From the NCBI RefSeq assembly GCF_009903685.1, contig NZ_JAAABI010000001.1:930001-994000 (forward strand): a stretch of DNA of 64,000 bases. Direction: 5' to 3'. The stretch is from Flagellimonas ochracea. Its GTDB lineage: Bacteria; Bacteroidota; Bacteroidia; Flavobacteriales; Flavobacteriaceae. Positions 7,594 to 16,568 of the stretch are shown piece after piece (position 1 is the first letter of the stretch; each line of letters begins with the position of its first letter). A program made the translations under genes and the position numbers. The notes under the pieces are model-generated. The model was not told where the DNA came from, did no database searches, and saw only the letters and a program-made list of their open reading frames with translations.

Positions 7594-7996
7594 TGGTGGT
7601 CAATTTGCAATTGGAGATCAAATGTCCTTCCTCGTTGGTAATCTTTATTTCCCACAGTTGGGTGGTTCTGCCCTTGTGCAACATGGATGCTCGGGCATAC
7701 ACATAACCCTCACTAATGGATTTTACATGATTCGCCGAGATTTCAATGCCTCGCACAAAAAACTGTTTTCCGTCCAAAAAAATATAGGAGGCCGCACTGC
7801 CCACACTTTCAGCCAATGCAACGGAGGCCCCTCCGTGTAATACGCCATCGGGTTGATGTACCTTGGGTGTTACCGGCATACGGGCCAATAAGAAGTTCTC
7901 CCCTACGTCGATATAATCAATGTCCAGGGTCTCCATCAATGTCCCCTTGCAGATTTGGTTGCAGACCGACAGAATTTTCTCTTTGTGTGCGTCCAT
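7574..7996 (-). CDS. PaaI-type hotdog thioesterase, likely DHNA-CoA thioesterase
   Basis: 140 residues of a single hotdog domain. The key segment HQPDGVLHGGASVALAESVGSAAS (split here as HQPDGVLHGG and ALAESVGS) is the hallmark of PaaI/YbgC-like acyl-CoA thioesterases, with the catalytic acidic residue in the ALAESVGS helix. As first gene of the men cluster, overlapping menF by 20 bp, it probably hydrolyses 1,4-dihydroxy-2-naphthoyl-CoA, the MenI step. That substrate is inferred from context; PaaI-type enzymes also act on phenylacetyl-CoA and similar thioesters. ATG at 7996. The 61-bp gap to the divergent esterase gene must hold the promoter, but no clear consensus is visible. Confidence 0.85.
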   Translation of the reverse strand: MDAHKEKILSVCNQICKGTLMETLDIDYIDVGENFLLARMPVTPKVHQPDGVLHGGASVALAESVGSAASYIFLDGKQFFVRGIEISANHVKSISEGYVYARASMLHKGRTTQLWEIKITNEEGHLISNCKLTTIALPRT

Positions 7997-8057
7997 CCTT
8001 CAATTTTTTGTAAAATTACACAAACCCATGGCAATCATATTACGCTAAGAAAACTTT

Positions 8058-8702
8058 ATGACATCAAAAGAAAAGACTGTCGTCTACTCTGCACAAAACA
8101 TCTATTTGACCAAGAATGAACTTGCACCAACAACAAAAAATGTTTGGCTGGTTTTTCATGGCATAGGCTATTTGGCCAAATATTTTGCTAAGTATTTCGA
8201 TGCTCTTGATCCCACAGAAAATTATGTGGTCATCCCGCAAGCATCCTCTAAATACTACCTCAAAAATGAATATAAATATGTTGGGGCCAGTTGGTTAACG
8301 AAAGAGAATACCCAAATGGAAATCAAAAATGTGCTCAATTATATTGATGCGGTTTTTCAGGCTGAAAAAATTCCTGCGGAGGCCAATCTGATTCTTTTTG
8401 GATTTTCACAAGGGGTGTCTATTGCAACGCGCTGGATGGTACACAACAGAATACGGTGTAAGGCATTGTTATTGTATGCTGGAGGCATTCCCAATGAGTT
8501 GACCGAGGTTGATTTCGATTTTCTGGACTATGAACACACTTCGGTAAAAATTATTTACGGAAATCAAGACTCGTATCTTAATCCTGAAAGGTTAAAAACA
8601 GAGAAACCTAAGATTCGACGACTCTTTCAAGGGAAGGCAGAGATTATAACCTTTGAAGGGGGGCATGAAATGAAATCTGAGCTCATTCCCACGCTTATTT
8701 AA
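8058..8702 (+). CDS. Carboxylesterase/phospholipase-type alpha/beta hydrolase
   Basis: 214 residues, cytoplasmic. The catalytic triad can be read: nucleophile Ser in GFSQG (LILFGFSQGVSIATRW), Asp in IIYGNQDSYL, and His in TFEGGHEM near the C-terminus. HGIG near residues 34-37 is the oxyanion region. This fits the small esterases related to phospholipase/carboxylesterase YpfH-type enzymes. The substrate is unknown. It is transcribed divergently from the men cluster (61-bp gap) and converges on the next gene with only 13 bp between stops. Confidence 0.85.
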   Translation: MTSKEKTVVYSAQNIYLTKNELAPTTKNVWLVFHGIGYLAKYFAKYFDALDPTENYVVIPQASSKYYLKNEYKYVGASWLTKENTQMEIKNVLNYIDAVFQAEKIPAEANLILFGFSQGVSIATRWMVHNRIRCKALLLYAGGIPNELTEVDFDFLDYEHTSVKIIYGNQDSYLNPERLKTEKPKIRRLFQGKAEIITFEGGHEMKSELIPTLI

Positions 8703-8715
8703 AATACTGTAAGGG

Positions 8716-9642
8716 CTAGTTGTTCGGGGTTTCAGCAACTTTATCCTCTGGATAATAATTGATTACTCGCGTAGTATAGGAATTGCCGGGCGTGATAATC
8801 TGTTTAACCCAATTTTTGGCTGGACTGCTGTCAAATTGAAAAATATATTCCTCCACTGACTTGGTCGTGGCAGTTTCGGTAACTACTTTTTGCAGTACTC
8901 CTTCTGAGTAATAATGCAACTGCTTGTTTTGGGACGCAAATTTCTTTGTGGCCAGATCATACAAAAACAACTCCTTGGATATTAGATTATCGTTGTCATC
9001 AAAAATCTCTTCTTGGGCTGTATTTGGCTCGCCATCGATAAATTCTTTTGTCAACAACACTTTTTGAAGCCTATCCTTTGTTTTTCTTTGAGAAGTTCGC
9101 ACCGATTTTTCCAATATGCCATTATTGAAGATGCTTTTGGTTAACTCATCCTTGTAGGGGGTATACTCAAAAGTAGTTTCATCCACACCACCTGCACTTG
9201 AAGTTACAATTTTGGTAAGTTGTCCAAAATCGTTGTATTGATATTCTTGCTGTTCCAAAAAATCCTTATCGTATGAAATTATTTTTTCCACGATTCTTCG
9301 CCGCGGTATGGTATCGAGGGTATAAAAGTTGGCCATGGAAGTTGCCTCGTCCAACACGTTGTTCTTATAACTTTCCATCCGCTTCTCAACAAGCTCTCCT
9401 CCTTTATATTTATATAGGGTGATATCCTGGTCGGATTCGTTGTATTGTGTTACGGTTTTGGTTAGCAGTCCTGTTTCATTGAATTCAAACAACTCCCGGC
9501 CATAATCCGTGATTACCAAACAAGTTTTAACCTTTCCATTTAGGTCGTAGTCAGAAACTGTTAAGATTCGAACCTCCTGCGAACGAAGCGGAAATACAAA
9601 CAAAAATAAGATGAGAAGTATTGGGACGTAGTTTTTCATCAT
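8716..9642 (-). CDS. Secreted protein of unknown function with short beta-rich repeats
   Basis: 308 residues with a clear signal peptide (MMKN, hydrophobic PILLILFLFVF, cleavage near LRSQ). The mature part has spaced aromatic/Gly units such as FEFNETGLLTKTVTQYN, LYKYKGGELVEKRM and YQYNDFGQLTKIV, similar in style to YD/RHS-like or MORN-like antiparallel hairpins. It is probably periplasmic or outer-membrane-associated. No enzymatic motif is visible. Two adjacent ATGs (9642, 9639) start it. TAATTTTG lies 4 bp upstream (9647-9654), so a leaderless transcript is possible. It appears to be a single-gene unit. Confidence 0.7.
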   Translation of the reverse strand: MMKNYVPILLILFLFVFPLRSQEVRILTVSDYDLNGKVKTCLVITDYGRELFEFNETGLLTKTVTQYNESDQDITLYKYKGGELVEKRMESYKNNVLDEATSMANFYTLDTIPRRRIVEKIISYDKDFLEQQEYQYNDFGQLTKIVTSSAGGVDETTFEYTPYKDELTKSIFNNGILEKSVRTSQRKTKDRLQKVLLTKEFIDGEPNTAQEEIFDDNDNLISKELFLYDLATKKFASQNKQLHYYSEGVLQKVVTETATTKSVEEYIFQFDSSPAKNWVKQIITPGNSYTTRVINYYPEDKVAETPNN

Positions 9643-9726
9643 ACCGCAAAATTAGTTGGAATTGAGGCAACTAAAAAATTTAAAGCACACATCGTGCCCA
9701 AAATTTTACTGCGTGCTGATGTTTTC

Positions 9727-10983
9727 TTAAAACTTTCGTTCCGGATTAAACGGGGTTAAATCCAAAGTGGTTCTTTTATCGGAAATCACTTCGGTCACTA
9801 ATTTACCGGTCGCTGGGCCCAAACTCCACCCCATCATGGCGTGTCCTGTTGCAATAACCACATTTTTAAAGACTTTGGGCCTGCCAATATAAGGAAGACC
9901 GTCTGGCGTAACCGGACGCAATCCGCAACGCGCGTTTTTTTTATCTTCTACAGGAATCCTAAGCCCCCTATAATAACTTTCTGCCCCTTTGGCAATGGCC
10001 TCTACCCTTTCTTTTCTAATGTGATGGTTTATACCGGAAAACTCCATGGTTCCCGCAAAACGGGTGAAGCCTTGCATAGGTGTGACAGCCATTTTGGACT
10101 CCATTAGAATTGCGGGCATGGAAATCCCTGTCGGTGCCTCCATATTGATGCGATACCCCTTGCCTGCCTGAAGCGGCAATTTCAAGTTTAACTTTTTTAG
10201 CAACTGGGAACTCCATGAACCTGCTGCAATAATCACTTCATCCGGATGGTATTGTGCTTTGTTGGTCGTAAGGCTTGTTAATTTTGACCCCTGTGTTTTA
10301 AAATCCACAACACTTTCCCCCTTCTTTATAACAACTCCTTGTTCTTGGAGGTAGCTGAGCATCTTTTCCATGAATTGTCCTGGCGTGGTATGCCTATCAC
10401 ATTCATAATGTATGGCTCCCAGGGCATCAAATTCCACGTTGGGCTCCATCTTGCTAAGCCCTTCCGCATCCAAAAGCTGAACTTCCAATCCCATATTCTT
10501 GGCTTTTTCTGCGACAGAAAGCTCATGGTCTCGCGATTTTTCAGTTTTATAGACCATGAGCAAACCCTTCTTTTCAATATGGAAATCACCCAGTTCACCG
10601 GACGTCTTCATCCCCTCATAAAGTTCCCGACTCAACAAGTTGATATCCCTGATTATGGGCATTGCCCTTTCTACCTTGGCCCGTGTCGATGATTTTTTAA
10701 AGTACCAAGCCCATTTTATAAAATCCATATCCAATCTGGGCTTCATATAAAACGGGCTGGATGAATTGAACATGTATTTCAATCCTGTGCTGATCATCCC
10801 GGGTGCCGCTAGGGGAACAATATGGCTTGGTGTGATGTAGCCCGCATTCACAAATGAAGCACCAGCATTAATCTCCGATTTGTCAACCACGGTAACCTTA
10901 TGGCCTTCCTTTTGCAAAAAGTAAGCTGCGGAAAGCCCCATGATGCCACCACCAATCACTACAACATGCTTGCTGTTCGCCAT
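9727..10983 (-). CDS. D-amino acid dehydrogenase-like FAD oxidoreductase (DadA family)
   Basis: 418 residues, DAO superfamily. The N-terminal dinucleotide motif VVVIGGGIMGLSAAYFL binds FAD (GGGIMG near 11-16), followed by VTVVDK. The C-terminal signature NARCGLRPVTPDGLPYIG and ATGHAMMGWSLGPATGKLV completes the FAD site. Length and pattern match DadA, which oxidises D-amino acids to 2-oxo acids and passes electrons to the respiratory chain. Hydroxyproline-type dehydrogenases share this fold, so the substrate is not certain. A promoter lies at 11033-11065, about 50 bp upstream. It is a single-gene unit, divergent from the M28 peptidase. Confidence 0.85.
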   Translation of the reverse strand: MANSKHVVVIGGGIMGLSAAYFLQKEGHKVTVVDKSEINAGASFVNAGYITPSHIVPLAAPGMISTGLKYMFNSSSPFYMKPRLDMDFIKWAWYFKKSSTRAKVERAMPIIRDINLLSRELYEGMKTSGELGDFHIEKKGLLMVYKTEKSRDHELSVAEKAKNMGLEVQLLDAEGLSKMEPNVEFDALGAIHYECDRHTTPGQFMEKMLSYLQEQGVVIKKGESVVDFKTQGSKLTSLTTNKAQYHPDEVIIAAGSWSSQLLKKLNLKLPLQAGKGYRINMEAPTGISMPAILMESKMAVTPMQGFTRFAGTMEFSGINHHIRKERVEAIAKGAESYYRGLRIPVEDKKNARCGLRPVTPDGLPYIGRPKVFKNVVIATGHAMMGWSLGPATGKLVTEVISDKRTTLDLTPFNPERKF

Positions 10984-11032
10984 AGGAATGAATTAAAATC
11001 CAATTATAATTCCAATTTGTAATCCAAGCCAC

Positions 11033-11065
11033 CAAAGTTAGCACGCATTCCGTATTCAAAACCAA
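11033..11065 (-). promoter_or_regulatory. Promoter of the DadA-like gene
   Basis: Minus strand TAACTTTG (11033-11040) matches TAnnTTTG. TTG triplets lie at 11063-11065 (22-bp spacing) and 11057-11059 (16-bp spacing). The predicted leader to ATG 10983 is about 45 nt. Confidence 0.5.
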
Positions 11066-11156
11066 CTGAATTGAAAATTTTATTTTTGAGTTTAAAAATT
11101 TATGCAAAGGATATAAGTTAATCAGCTAACCATCATTTCTTTAATGAGGTTTTGAC

Positions 11157-11164
11157 TACTTTTG
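11157..11164 (+). promoter_or_regulatory. -7 promoter element of the M28 peptidase gene
   Basis: TACTTTTG matches TAnnTTTG. It covers an in-frame TTG at 11162, so that codon cannot be the translation start if this promoter is used. This supports ATG 11192, which also gives a proper lipoprotein signal. No clear -33 TTG. Confidence 0.45.
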
Positions 11165-11191
11165 GAAAATTTCATAAAAAACATCAAATCC

Positions 11192-12748
11192 ATGAAGCAG
11201 ATTGCAATACTCGCCCTGGGACTTGCCCTTTCCTGCAACACGTCACAGAAGACCGTTTCCGAAAAAGCCCAAGGTCCAAAGTCAATTGATCCAGTAACCT
11301 ATGCCCAAACCATCACTGAGGAAGAGCTGAAGGACCATCTATATGTCTATGCTTCCGACGACTTTGAAGGTAGGGAAACTGGTAAACCAGGACAGAAAAA
11401 GGCAGTGGAATATCTGAAATCACAATATGAAGCTCTTGGTATTCCTGCTGCAAAAGAGGATGGTGATTATTTTCAAAAAGTTCCTTTGGAAGTGTCCAAG
11501 GTGCCTGAAGGGAATATGATGATTGGCGACGACACCTTTTCGTTAGGTGAAGATATCCTAACTTTTTCCGCAGCCGAAGGAGAATTCCAAGAAATCGTTT
11601 ATGTCGGATATGGAATTGAGGAAGGTACTTATTCTGACTATGGCAGTTTGGATGTCTCTGGAAAGTTGGTATTGATTAAAGCAGGAGAACCTATCGATCA
11701 AAATGGTAACTATAGTATATCCGGTACTCCTGAAAAATCGGTTTGGAGCAACATGTCTGAAGCTATGCAAAAGAAAACGGAATTGGCCGCAGCCAAAGGT
11801 GCAAAAGGGGTTTTGTATTACGACACCACAAATTTCCCTAGATTTAAAAGGTATTTTGAGTATATGAAAACCAATAACAGCGGTAAAATGCAGCTGGCTG
11901 AGGATAGCAATGACAACTATGTGATATTGCTAAATGAACAATCAGCCATGAGCTTAAAAAATGACATCGATACGGACCATATGCCAAAATCGATTGCTGC
12001 TGATGTGAAATTGGCCATTACCAGTGGCAACGACCAAGTAGACTCTGAAAATGTGGTTGCAGTGCTCAAAGGCACTGAAAAACCCAACGAATATGTGGTA
12101 GTATCCTCGCATTTAGATCATATTGGTATTACCGCCGATGGAAAAATCAACAATGGTGCTGATGATGATGGATCTGGTAGTGTTGCGCTTCTTGAGATAG
12201 CCGAAGCTTTCAAAAAGGCCGCCGAAGCTGGGGAGGGACCAAAGCGATCCATTGTTTTTTTGCATGTGACAGGAGAAGAAAAAGGTTTGTTGGGTTCCAG
12301 GTACTATACCGATATTAACCCTGTTTTGCCGTTATCGCGAACAGTGGCAAATCTTAATATCGATATGATTGGTAGAATAGACCCAAAACGTGATGGAGAC
12401 CGAAATTATGTTTACCTTATTGGATCTGATAAATTAAGCACCGAACTTCATGAACTTTCTGAGGAAGTCAACCAAAAATATGCCAATCTGGAATTGGACT
12501 ACACATATAACGATGAGAACGATCCAAACCGCTTTTACTATCGAAGTGATCACTATAATTTCGCCAAAAACAACATTCCCATCATTTTTTATTTCAATGG
12601 AACCCATGATGATTATCACCGTCCTAGTGACACTCCGGATAAAATAAATTATGACCTCTTGCAAAATCGTACTCGGCTTATTTTCCATACGGCATGGGAA
12701 GTGGCCAATAGGGAAAACAAGGTAGTGGTGGATAAGGCTACTAAATAA
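11192..12748 (+). CDS. M28 family metallopeptidase, lipoprotein
   Basis: 518 residues from ATG 11192. Signal peptide with lipobox LALSC (Cys15), so probably lipid-anchored in the periplasm or outer membrane. A PA-like insert (~115-225) precedes the zinc peptidase domain. Metal ligands and base can be read in order: HLDH, GADDDGSG, TGEEKGLLGS, NIDMIGR and YYRSDHYNF. M28 enzymes are aminopeptidases or carboxypeptidases that trim peptides; the exact specificity is unknown. A bidirectional terminator follows at 12766-12798. The gene marks the left chromosomal flank of the tRNA-His island. Confidence 0.92.
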   Translation: MKQIAILALGLALSCNTSQKTVSEKAQGPKSIDPVTYAQTITEEELKDHLYVYASDDFEGRETGKPGQKKAVEYLKSQYEALGIPAAKEDGDYFQKVPLEVSKVPEGNMMIGDDTFSLGEDILTFSAAEGEFQEIVYVGYGIEEGTYSDYGSLDVSGKLVLIKAGEPIDQNGNYSISGTPEKSVWSNMSEAMQKKTELAAAKGAKGVLYYDTTNFPRFKRYFEYMKTNNSGKMQLAEDSNDNYVILLNEQSAMSLKNDIDTDHMPKSIAADVKLAITSGNDQVDSENVVAVLKGTEKPNEYVVVSSHLDHIGITADGKINNGADDDGSGSVALLEIAEAFKKAAEAGEGPKRSIVFLHVTGEEKGLLGSRYYTDINPVLPLSRTVANLNIDMIGRIDPKRDGDRNYVYLIGSDKLSTELHELSEEVNQKYANLELDYTYNDENDPNRFYYRSDHYNFAKNNIPIIFYFNGTHDDYHRPSDTPDKINYDLLQNRTRLIFHTAWEVANRENKVVVDKATK

Positions 12749-12765
12749 AACGAAACACCAAAAAT

Positions 12766-12798
12766 AAAAAAGCCCACTTGCTTAAAGTGGGCTTTTTT
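12766..12798. terminator. Strong bidirectional terminator
   Basis: Perfect 14-bp arms AAAAAAGCCCACTT and AAGTGGGCTTTTTT around a 5-nt loop. It ends the M28 peptidase transcript. In the other direction it lies just beyond the tRNA-His remnant, so it was probably the terminator of tRNA-His before the island inserted. Confidence 0.9.
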
Positions 12799-12799
12799 G

Positions 12800-12843
12800 G
12801 GGTGGAAGACCGGGTTCGAACCGGCGACCTCTGGAACCACAAT
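12800..12843 (-). repeat. Left attachment repeat (3' part of tRNA-His)
   Basis: 44 bp identical to 16817-16860, the segment of tRNA-His running from the anticodon loop to the 3' end. The sequence diverges at once on the inner side (TTAATACGG here, CCAGCGCTC at the intact gene). This is the classical footprint of a tyrosine recombinase using an anticodon-loop crossover. It is not a functional tRNA. Confidence 0.93.
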
Positions 12844-12919
12844 TTAATACGGCAAAAAGGGCATTTTTTAACTCGCTGCATTTCAGCGAACTAAGTTTTT
12901 TCATCTGGCCTATTTTATA

Positions 12920-12955
12920 GTTTACATACTCGTTTACATACTCGCTTACATACTC
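12920..12955 (+). repeat. Three tandem 12-bp repeats, left end of island
   Basis: Two copies of GTTTACATACTC (12920-12931, 12932-12943) and one GCTTACATACTC (12944-12955). The same unit recurs at the right end in the same orientation. Candidate arm-type binding sites for the recombinase. Confidence 0.8.
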
Positions 12956-13053
12956 ACTTTCCAACATAAAATGAGATGCTTTTTTTTAAGGTCATCCTAT
13001 CCGAAAAATAGTGATTTTTTTCTGTCCAGAATATTCGGAGCTTATTTGTCGAC

Positions 13054-15381
13054 TTAAGTAGAGGAACGGACGTCAACTTGACTTTCAACTCGCAACTGTA
13101 AGGGAATCAGAGCCGAGTAATTGCTAAGTACATTTGCGTACAAATCTATTTCTGCCTTAGGGGTTTTTACGCTAAAAATCATTGCAAACTTAACCATTGG
13201 ATTGCTTGTCCTGCTACCTCTGGACAAAGCATGAATGTGAAAGAAAGGTTTTTTTACGTTTTTAGCCATCTTTCTATATTCCCTGGTATCTAAACTATCC
13301 CATTTTAGGTCATCCCTCAGTTCGCTTTCCGTTCTAAACGATGAGGTAGGAGAATCTGTTTTAGGAAAATTTGCCTGGGTCCAACCATGTTGAACAAGCA
13401 GTTTTGCTCTGTCGGGGTTTGCTACAATATCCACCGTCTCTGTTCTTTTCAGAACCCCATCAATTTTTGTATTGTTTGTATTAGTGAACAGATATTTGTC
13501 CGAGTTAGGATAAAAAGTAACTTCAACGGATGAAGAAGTATAATCATCCGAGCTTAATTGATCTACCTCTGTCATTACGGCTACTGTCCATTGAAAGTGT
13601 GCTTTACCCTGAACAATGCTGTCGTCCCATGGAAGTTCAAATTGAGCGTACTTACCTTGTTTTATTTCTCCCTTATAGATTAAGGTATAGGAGTTTTCCT
13701 CACAGGAAACTATATCCTCAATTCTATCCTGCAATATTCCATGCCCCATCTCCTGACTATGACCAGTTCCGCTAGGAGCGATTGAGGAGTGTATTATCAG
13801 CGACTTGGCTGTTAGCGGATTGATAACACTTTCCGATTGAGATATAAGGCTCGCCGCTGTTGAAGAAACTATTGGAGTTGAAAAACTAGTACCAGCACCT
13901 AAGATTTTCTTGTTTTTTTCTGACGATATTAAGTGAATTGGGTGATTATCGCAACCTCCAAATGCCAAAACATCCGGTTTCATCTTACATCCTTCACGTC
14001 CAGGTCCAATACTACTGTATGAAGCCCTAACGGGGTTGCCCATATCCCTAGTATACGCTCCAACCGCAAGACCGTTTACCGAATCTGAGGGTGCTTGTAT
14101 TCTTTCATATCCTTTTACATGACCATCATTTCCTACAGCCACACAAAATAATTTGTCATAATCATAACTGAGCTTATCACATGCGTATGTAAATCGACTA
14201 ATATTATCATCAAGTATAGGTCCCTTAGGTCCTATGCTTAAATTGTAAACATCAATATCCGGATTTGCTGGAACAATTCTCTCTATTGCATCAATAGCTT
14301 CGTATAAGTCTGGTAAGTCAGTGGTTGAAGACAGTACTCCAAAGTTTCTTACAGAAACTGTAGGCTCTGGTAATCGGTCTCCTGTTGAAAAGTTATTAAG
14401 AGGACCGTACAAAACCGTACCGGTAACCTGGGTTCCATGATCAACCATACTCTCAATAGCACTCCCTGAAACCACAAATTCATAGTCAGAATAATTTTTT
14501 ACAAAAGGATTTTTCATATCTAAACCTCCATCTATTACGCCAATGGTGGTAGTAGATTTTTTAGAGAAAATGGGAGGTTCAAAGCCCCCGTTTACAGATA
14601 TTCCCCTTTCAACACTGGGTAAATCTCTCAATTGCAACGGATGTACCACCCTTAAGGGATTATATCCTGTTATCGCACCTAACATCTCTCTTGTTCCATT
14701 AAAACTGATGAATGTCACACCGCTTTCGTACTGCTTATATTTTATATTATTCGTATTTACCCCAAATTCTCCTACCGTATTTAAGAAATGATTTAGTGAT
14801 AGATGCCTGTCAATGTAAAAGGGATGCAAGACCGCTTCCAACCTACCCTCCTTCCAATCCTCTTCGATTCCTTGGATTTGCTCCGAATCTGGTAGGATGC
14901 CTAAGTTTGATATTTTTCTCACATCCTGTATAAAGCCCTTATTTAAAACCACGGTACTTTTGTTCAAATGAGCTTTTAATTTTTTGAAGCTTTCCTCGGT
15001 GGCTCTTAAAAAAAACATTTTAGAAAACTTAGTTGAATCATCAGCCCTGCCACTTTCTTTCCTTTCTCTCCAGATTCGGGAACCCACTTCTTGTATTCCA
15101 AATTTGAATGAGTCTAAATCAAACAAGTTTTCAGGATAATATGACTTAGCAGAAAATTCCGGTTGCAAGGTCATGCTCAAGATTATCTCATTAGGAAGTC
15201 GTGACTTCGCCGACATCCCACTTACTAAATCCTGAGTCTTCTCAATGTCATTGAGTAAGTTAAATCTTGCCTCATCATAAGATAAGGGATAAAACTTTTC
15301 ACCTCCTCCTGAACTCTTTACGACGGATCTGCTGTAAATTTCACCATTATATAAAATTGGTCTTCTTCTATTTTCGCTCAT
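13054..15381 (-). CDS. ietS: S8 subtilisin-like protease, anti-phage IetS type
   Basis: 775 residues. The first ~270 residues have no family I can name. The catalytic S8 domain follows: Asp284 in GVIDGGLD, His315 in VDHGTQVTG, oxyanion Asn418 in VAVGNDG and Ser499 in GAGTSFSTPIV, all intact. Residues ~555-775 look beta-rich and may bind a target or hold the enzyme inactive. No signal peptide, so it is intracellular, unlike most subtilases. ATG begins 2 nt after the stop of the ATPase gene, so the two are translationally coupled. Pairing with an AAA ATPase in this order fits the IetAS defence system, in which ATPase and protease are both needed. Lone S8 peptidases are the alternative, but the context argues against that. 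Confidence 0.8.
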   Translation of the reverse strand: MSENRRRPILYNGEIYSRSVVKSSGGGEKFYPLSYDEARFNLLNDIEKTQDLVSGMSAKSRLPNEIILSMTLQPEFSAKSYYPENLFDLDSFKFGIQEVGSRIWRERKESGRADDSTKFSKMFFLRATEESFKKLKAHLNKSTVVLNKGFIQDVRKISNLGILPDSEQIQGIEEDWKEGRLEAVLHPFYIDRHLSLNHFLNTVGEFGVNTNNIKYKQYESGVTFISFNGTREMLGAITGYNPLRVVHPLQLRDLPSVERGISVNGGFEPPIFSKKSTTTIGVIDGGLDMKNPFVKNYSDYEFVVSGSAIESMVDHGTQVTGTVLYGPLNNFSTGDRLPEPTVSVRNFGVLSSTTDLPDLYEAIDAIERIVPANPDIDVYNLSIGPKGPILDDNISRFTYACDKLSYDYDKLFCVAVGNDGHVKGYERIQAPSDSVNGLAVGAYTRDMGNPVRASYSSIGPGREGCKMKPDVLAFGGCDNHPIHLISSEKNKKILGAGTSFSTPIVSSTAASLISQSESVINPLTAKSLIIHSSIAPSGTGHSQEMGHGILQDRIEDIVSCEENSYTLIYKGEIKQGKYAQFELPWDDSIVQGKAHFQWTVAVMTEVDQLSSDDYTSSSVEVTFYPNSDKYLFTNTNNTKIDGVLKRTETVDIVANPDRAKLLVQHGWTQANFPKTDSPTSSFRTESELRDDLKWDSLDTREYRKMAKNVKKPFFHIHALSRGSRTSNPMVKFAMIFSVKTPKAEIDLYANVLSNYSALIPLQLRVESQVDVRSST

Positions 15382-15383
15382 GC

Positions 15384-16496
15384 TTATGCTTTTTGAATAT
15401 GGTATTGAACCCCAGCAGGACTTAGACCAGTTATTTCTGCCAGGTCACGTACTGTAATATTACTTCCAAGAATTTTTTTTGCAGAGGAACAAAATTTTGC
15501 TTTGGCTTTTTTGCTTTCAATTAGACCTTCCATTTCCTCAAACATTGAATTCAAGGGTTTTTCTTCCCTCAATACATTTCTCCTCTTAACATTATTAGCG
15601 TACTTACAAATGTCTGCTGCACTTTTTCCTTCGAAGATTTCGGCAATCAGTTGAACTATAGAATCATCAATTTTTGATTCGACTAGAAAATTTGAAAGCT
15701 CATTTTGAAGTATCCTAATTCTCTCAGGGAGCCCAGGTAGCGGTATTGAAATGGTATGATCAAATCTTCGCCAAACCGCTTTGTCTAACAGTTCTGGATG
15801 ATTACTAGTGCCAATAAAAACAGATGAAACTGGCCACTCTTCAAGTTCCATGAGCAAAATATTGACTACCCTCTTTATCTCTCCCAAATCTGTGCTATCA
15901 TCTCTTTTCTTTGCAATCGCATCAAATTCGTCAAATAACAATACCGAAGCGTTTTGCTTGGCGTATTGCAAAACTTTCTTAAGGTTTGCCCCTGTTTTGC
16001 CCATCAGGCTGGACATACTTGCAGAAAGGTCAAGAACAATTAAGTTTTTGTCGAGTTCAGATGCGATATATTTTGCCAACATTGTTTTTCCCGTTCCTGG
16101 TTGCCCGGTTAAAAGAATACTAGTGGATGGCCTTATGTTTTTCTCTAACAGTAATTCTATTTTATTCCTTTCTTCCAAGAAAGAAGAAATCCTTTTGTTA
16201 ATAGAATTATCTAAAACTGGCGCTAAATAAATAGATTTATTAGGCTCCAAAATATTTGCCATATGTAATTGAGTATCCGAATCTATCGGTAAAGGAGCCC
16301 TTCCTGCATTTCTTATTGCTGATGCCCCAGACAAAGAGAAAGAACTAATGGCTTTGTTAATATCTGTTGAAATTTCAGGATTCTCTTTTTTTAGGTTTCT
16401 TGCCAAGCTGATAGCAGCCAATTCTACTCTCTTAGATTCACCCGTTAATCCCGCATGAACTAAATCTACAATGTTCTTTTTTACTGATGGTTTCAA
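15384..16496 (-). CDS. ietA: AAA ATPase with C-terminal helix-turn-helix, anti-phage IetA type
   Basis: 370 residues. Walker A GQPGTGKT (131-138), Walker B VLLFDEFD (185-192, D189/E190), sensor 1 GTSN (229-232) and arginine finger region WRRFD (242-246) define an intact classical AAA module related to the FtsH/Cdc48 class. Residues 1-110 are helical and may sense or bind a partner. The last ~25 residues (ITVRDLAEITGLSPAGVQYH) form a helix-turn-helix, a likely DNA contact. The start is TTG at 16496: the frame has an upstream stop and no earlier ATG. It is first in an operon with the S8 protease. A perfect 10-bp palindrome at 16569-16602 lies in its upstream region. The Iet name is from recognition of the gene pair. 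Confidence 0.8.
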   Translation of the reverse strand: MKPSVKKNIVDLVHAGLTGESKRVELAAISLARNLKKENPEISTDINKAISSFSLSGASAIRNAGRAPLPIDSDTQLHMANILEPNKSIYLAPVLDNSINKRISSFLEERNKIELLLEKNIRPSTSILLTGQPGTGKTMLAKYIASELDKNLIVLDLSASMSSLMGKTGANLKKVLQYAKQNASVLLFDEFDAIAKKRDDSTDLGEIKRVVNILLMELEEWPVSSVFIGTSNHPELLDKAVWRRFDHTISIPLPGLPERIRILQNELSNFLVESKIDDSIVQLIAEIFEGKSAADICKYANNVKRRNVLREEKPLNSMFEEMEGLIESKKAKAKFCSSAKKILGSNITVRDLAEITGLSPAGVQYHIQKA

Positions 16497-16568
16497 GCTA
16501 ATTTTGAGTTTATGTGTTATAACTGTACAACGAATATATCATATTTATTAGTATATACACACATTTTT

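Noticed and set aside
12800..12843. A second tRNA-His gene.
   Set aside because: Only the 3' part from the anticodon loop onwards is present; the D arm and 5' acceptor strand are missing.
12782..12967. Leftward ORF with SEYVNEYVNY repeats at the left end of the island, resembling a small repeat protein.
   Set aside because: The repeat is simply the 12-bp DNA repeat read in frame, and the rest runs through the tRNA-His remnant. It is better explained as att and arm-site DNA.
13054..16496. The AAA-S8 pair as a wholly undescribed system.
   Set aside because: Order, sizes and domain set fit the IetAS anti-phage type that I recognise; novelty lies in its packaging, not in the gene pair.
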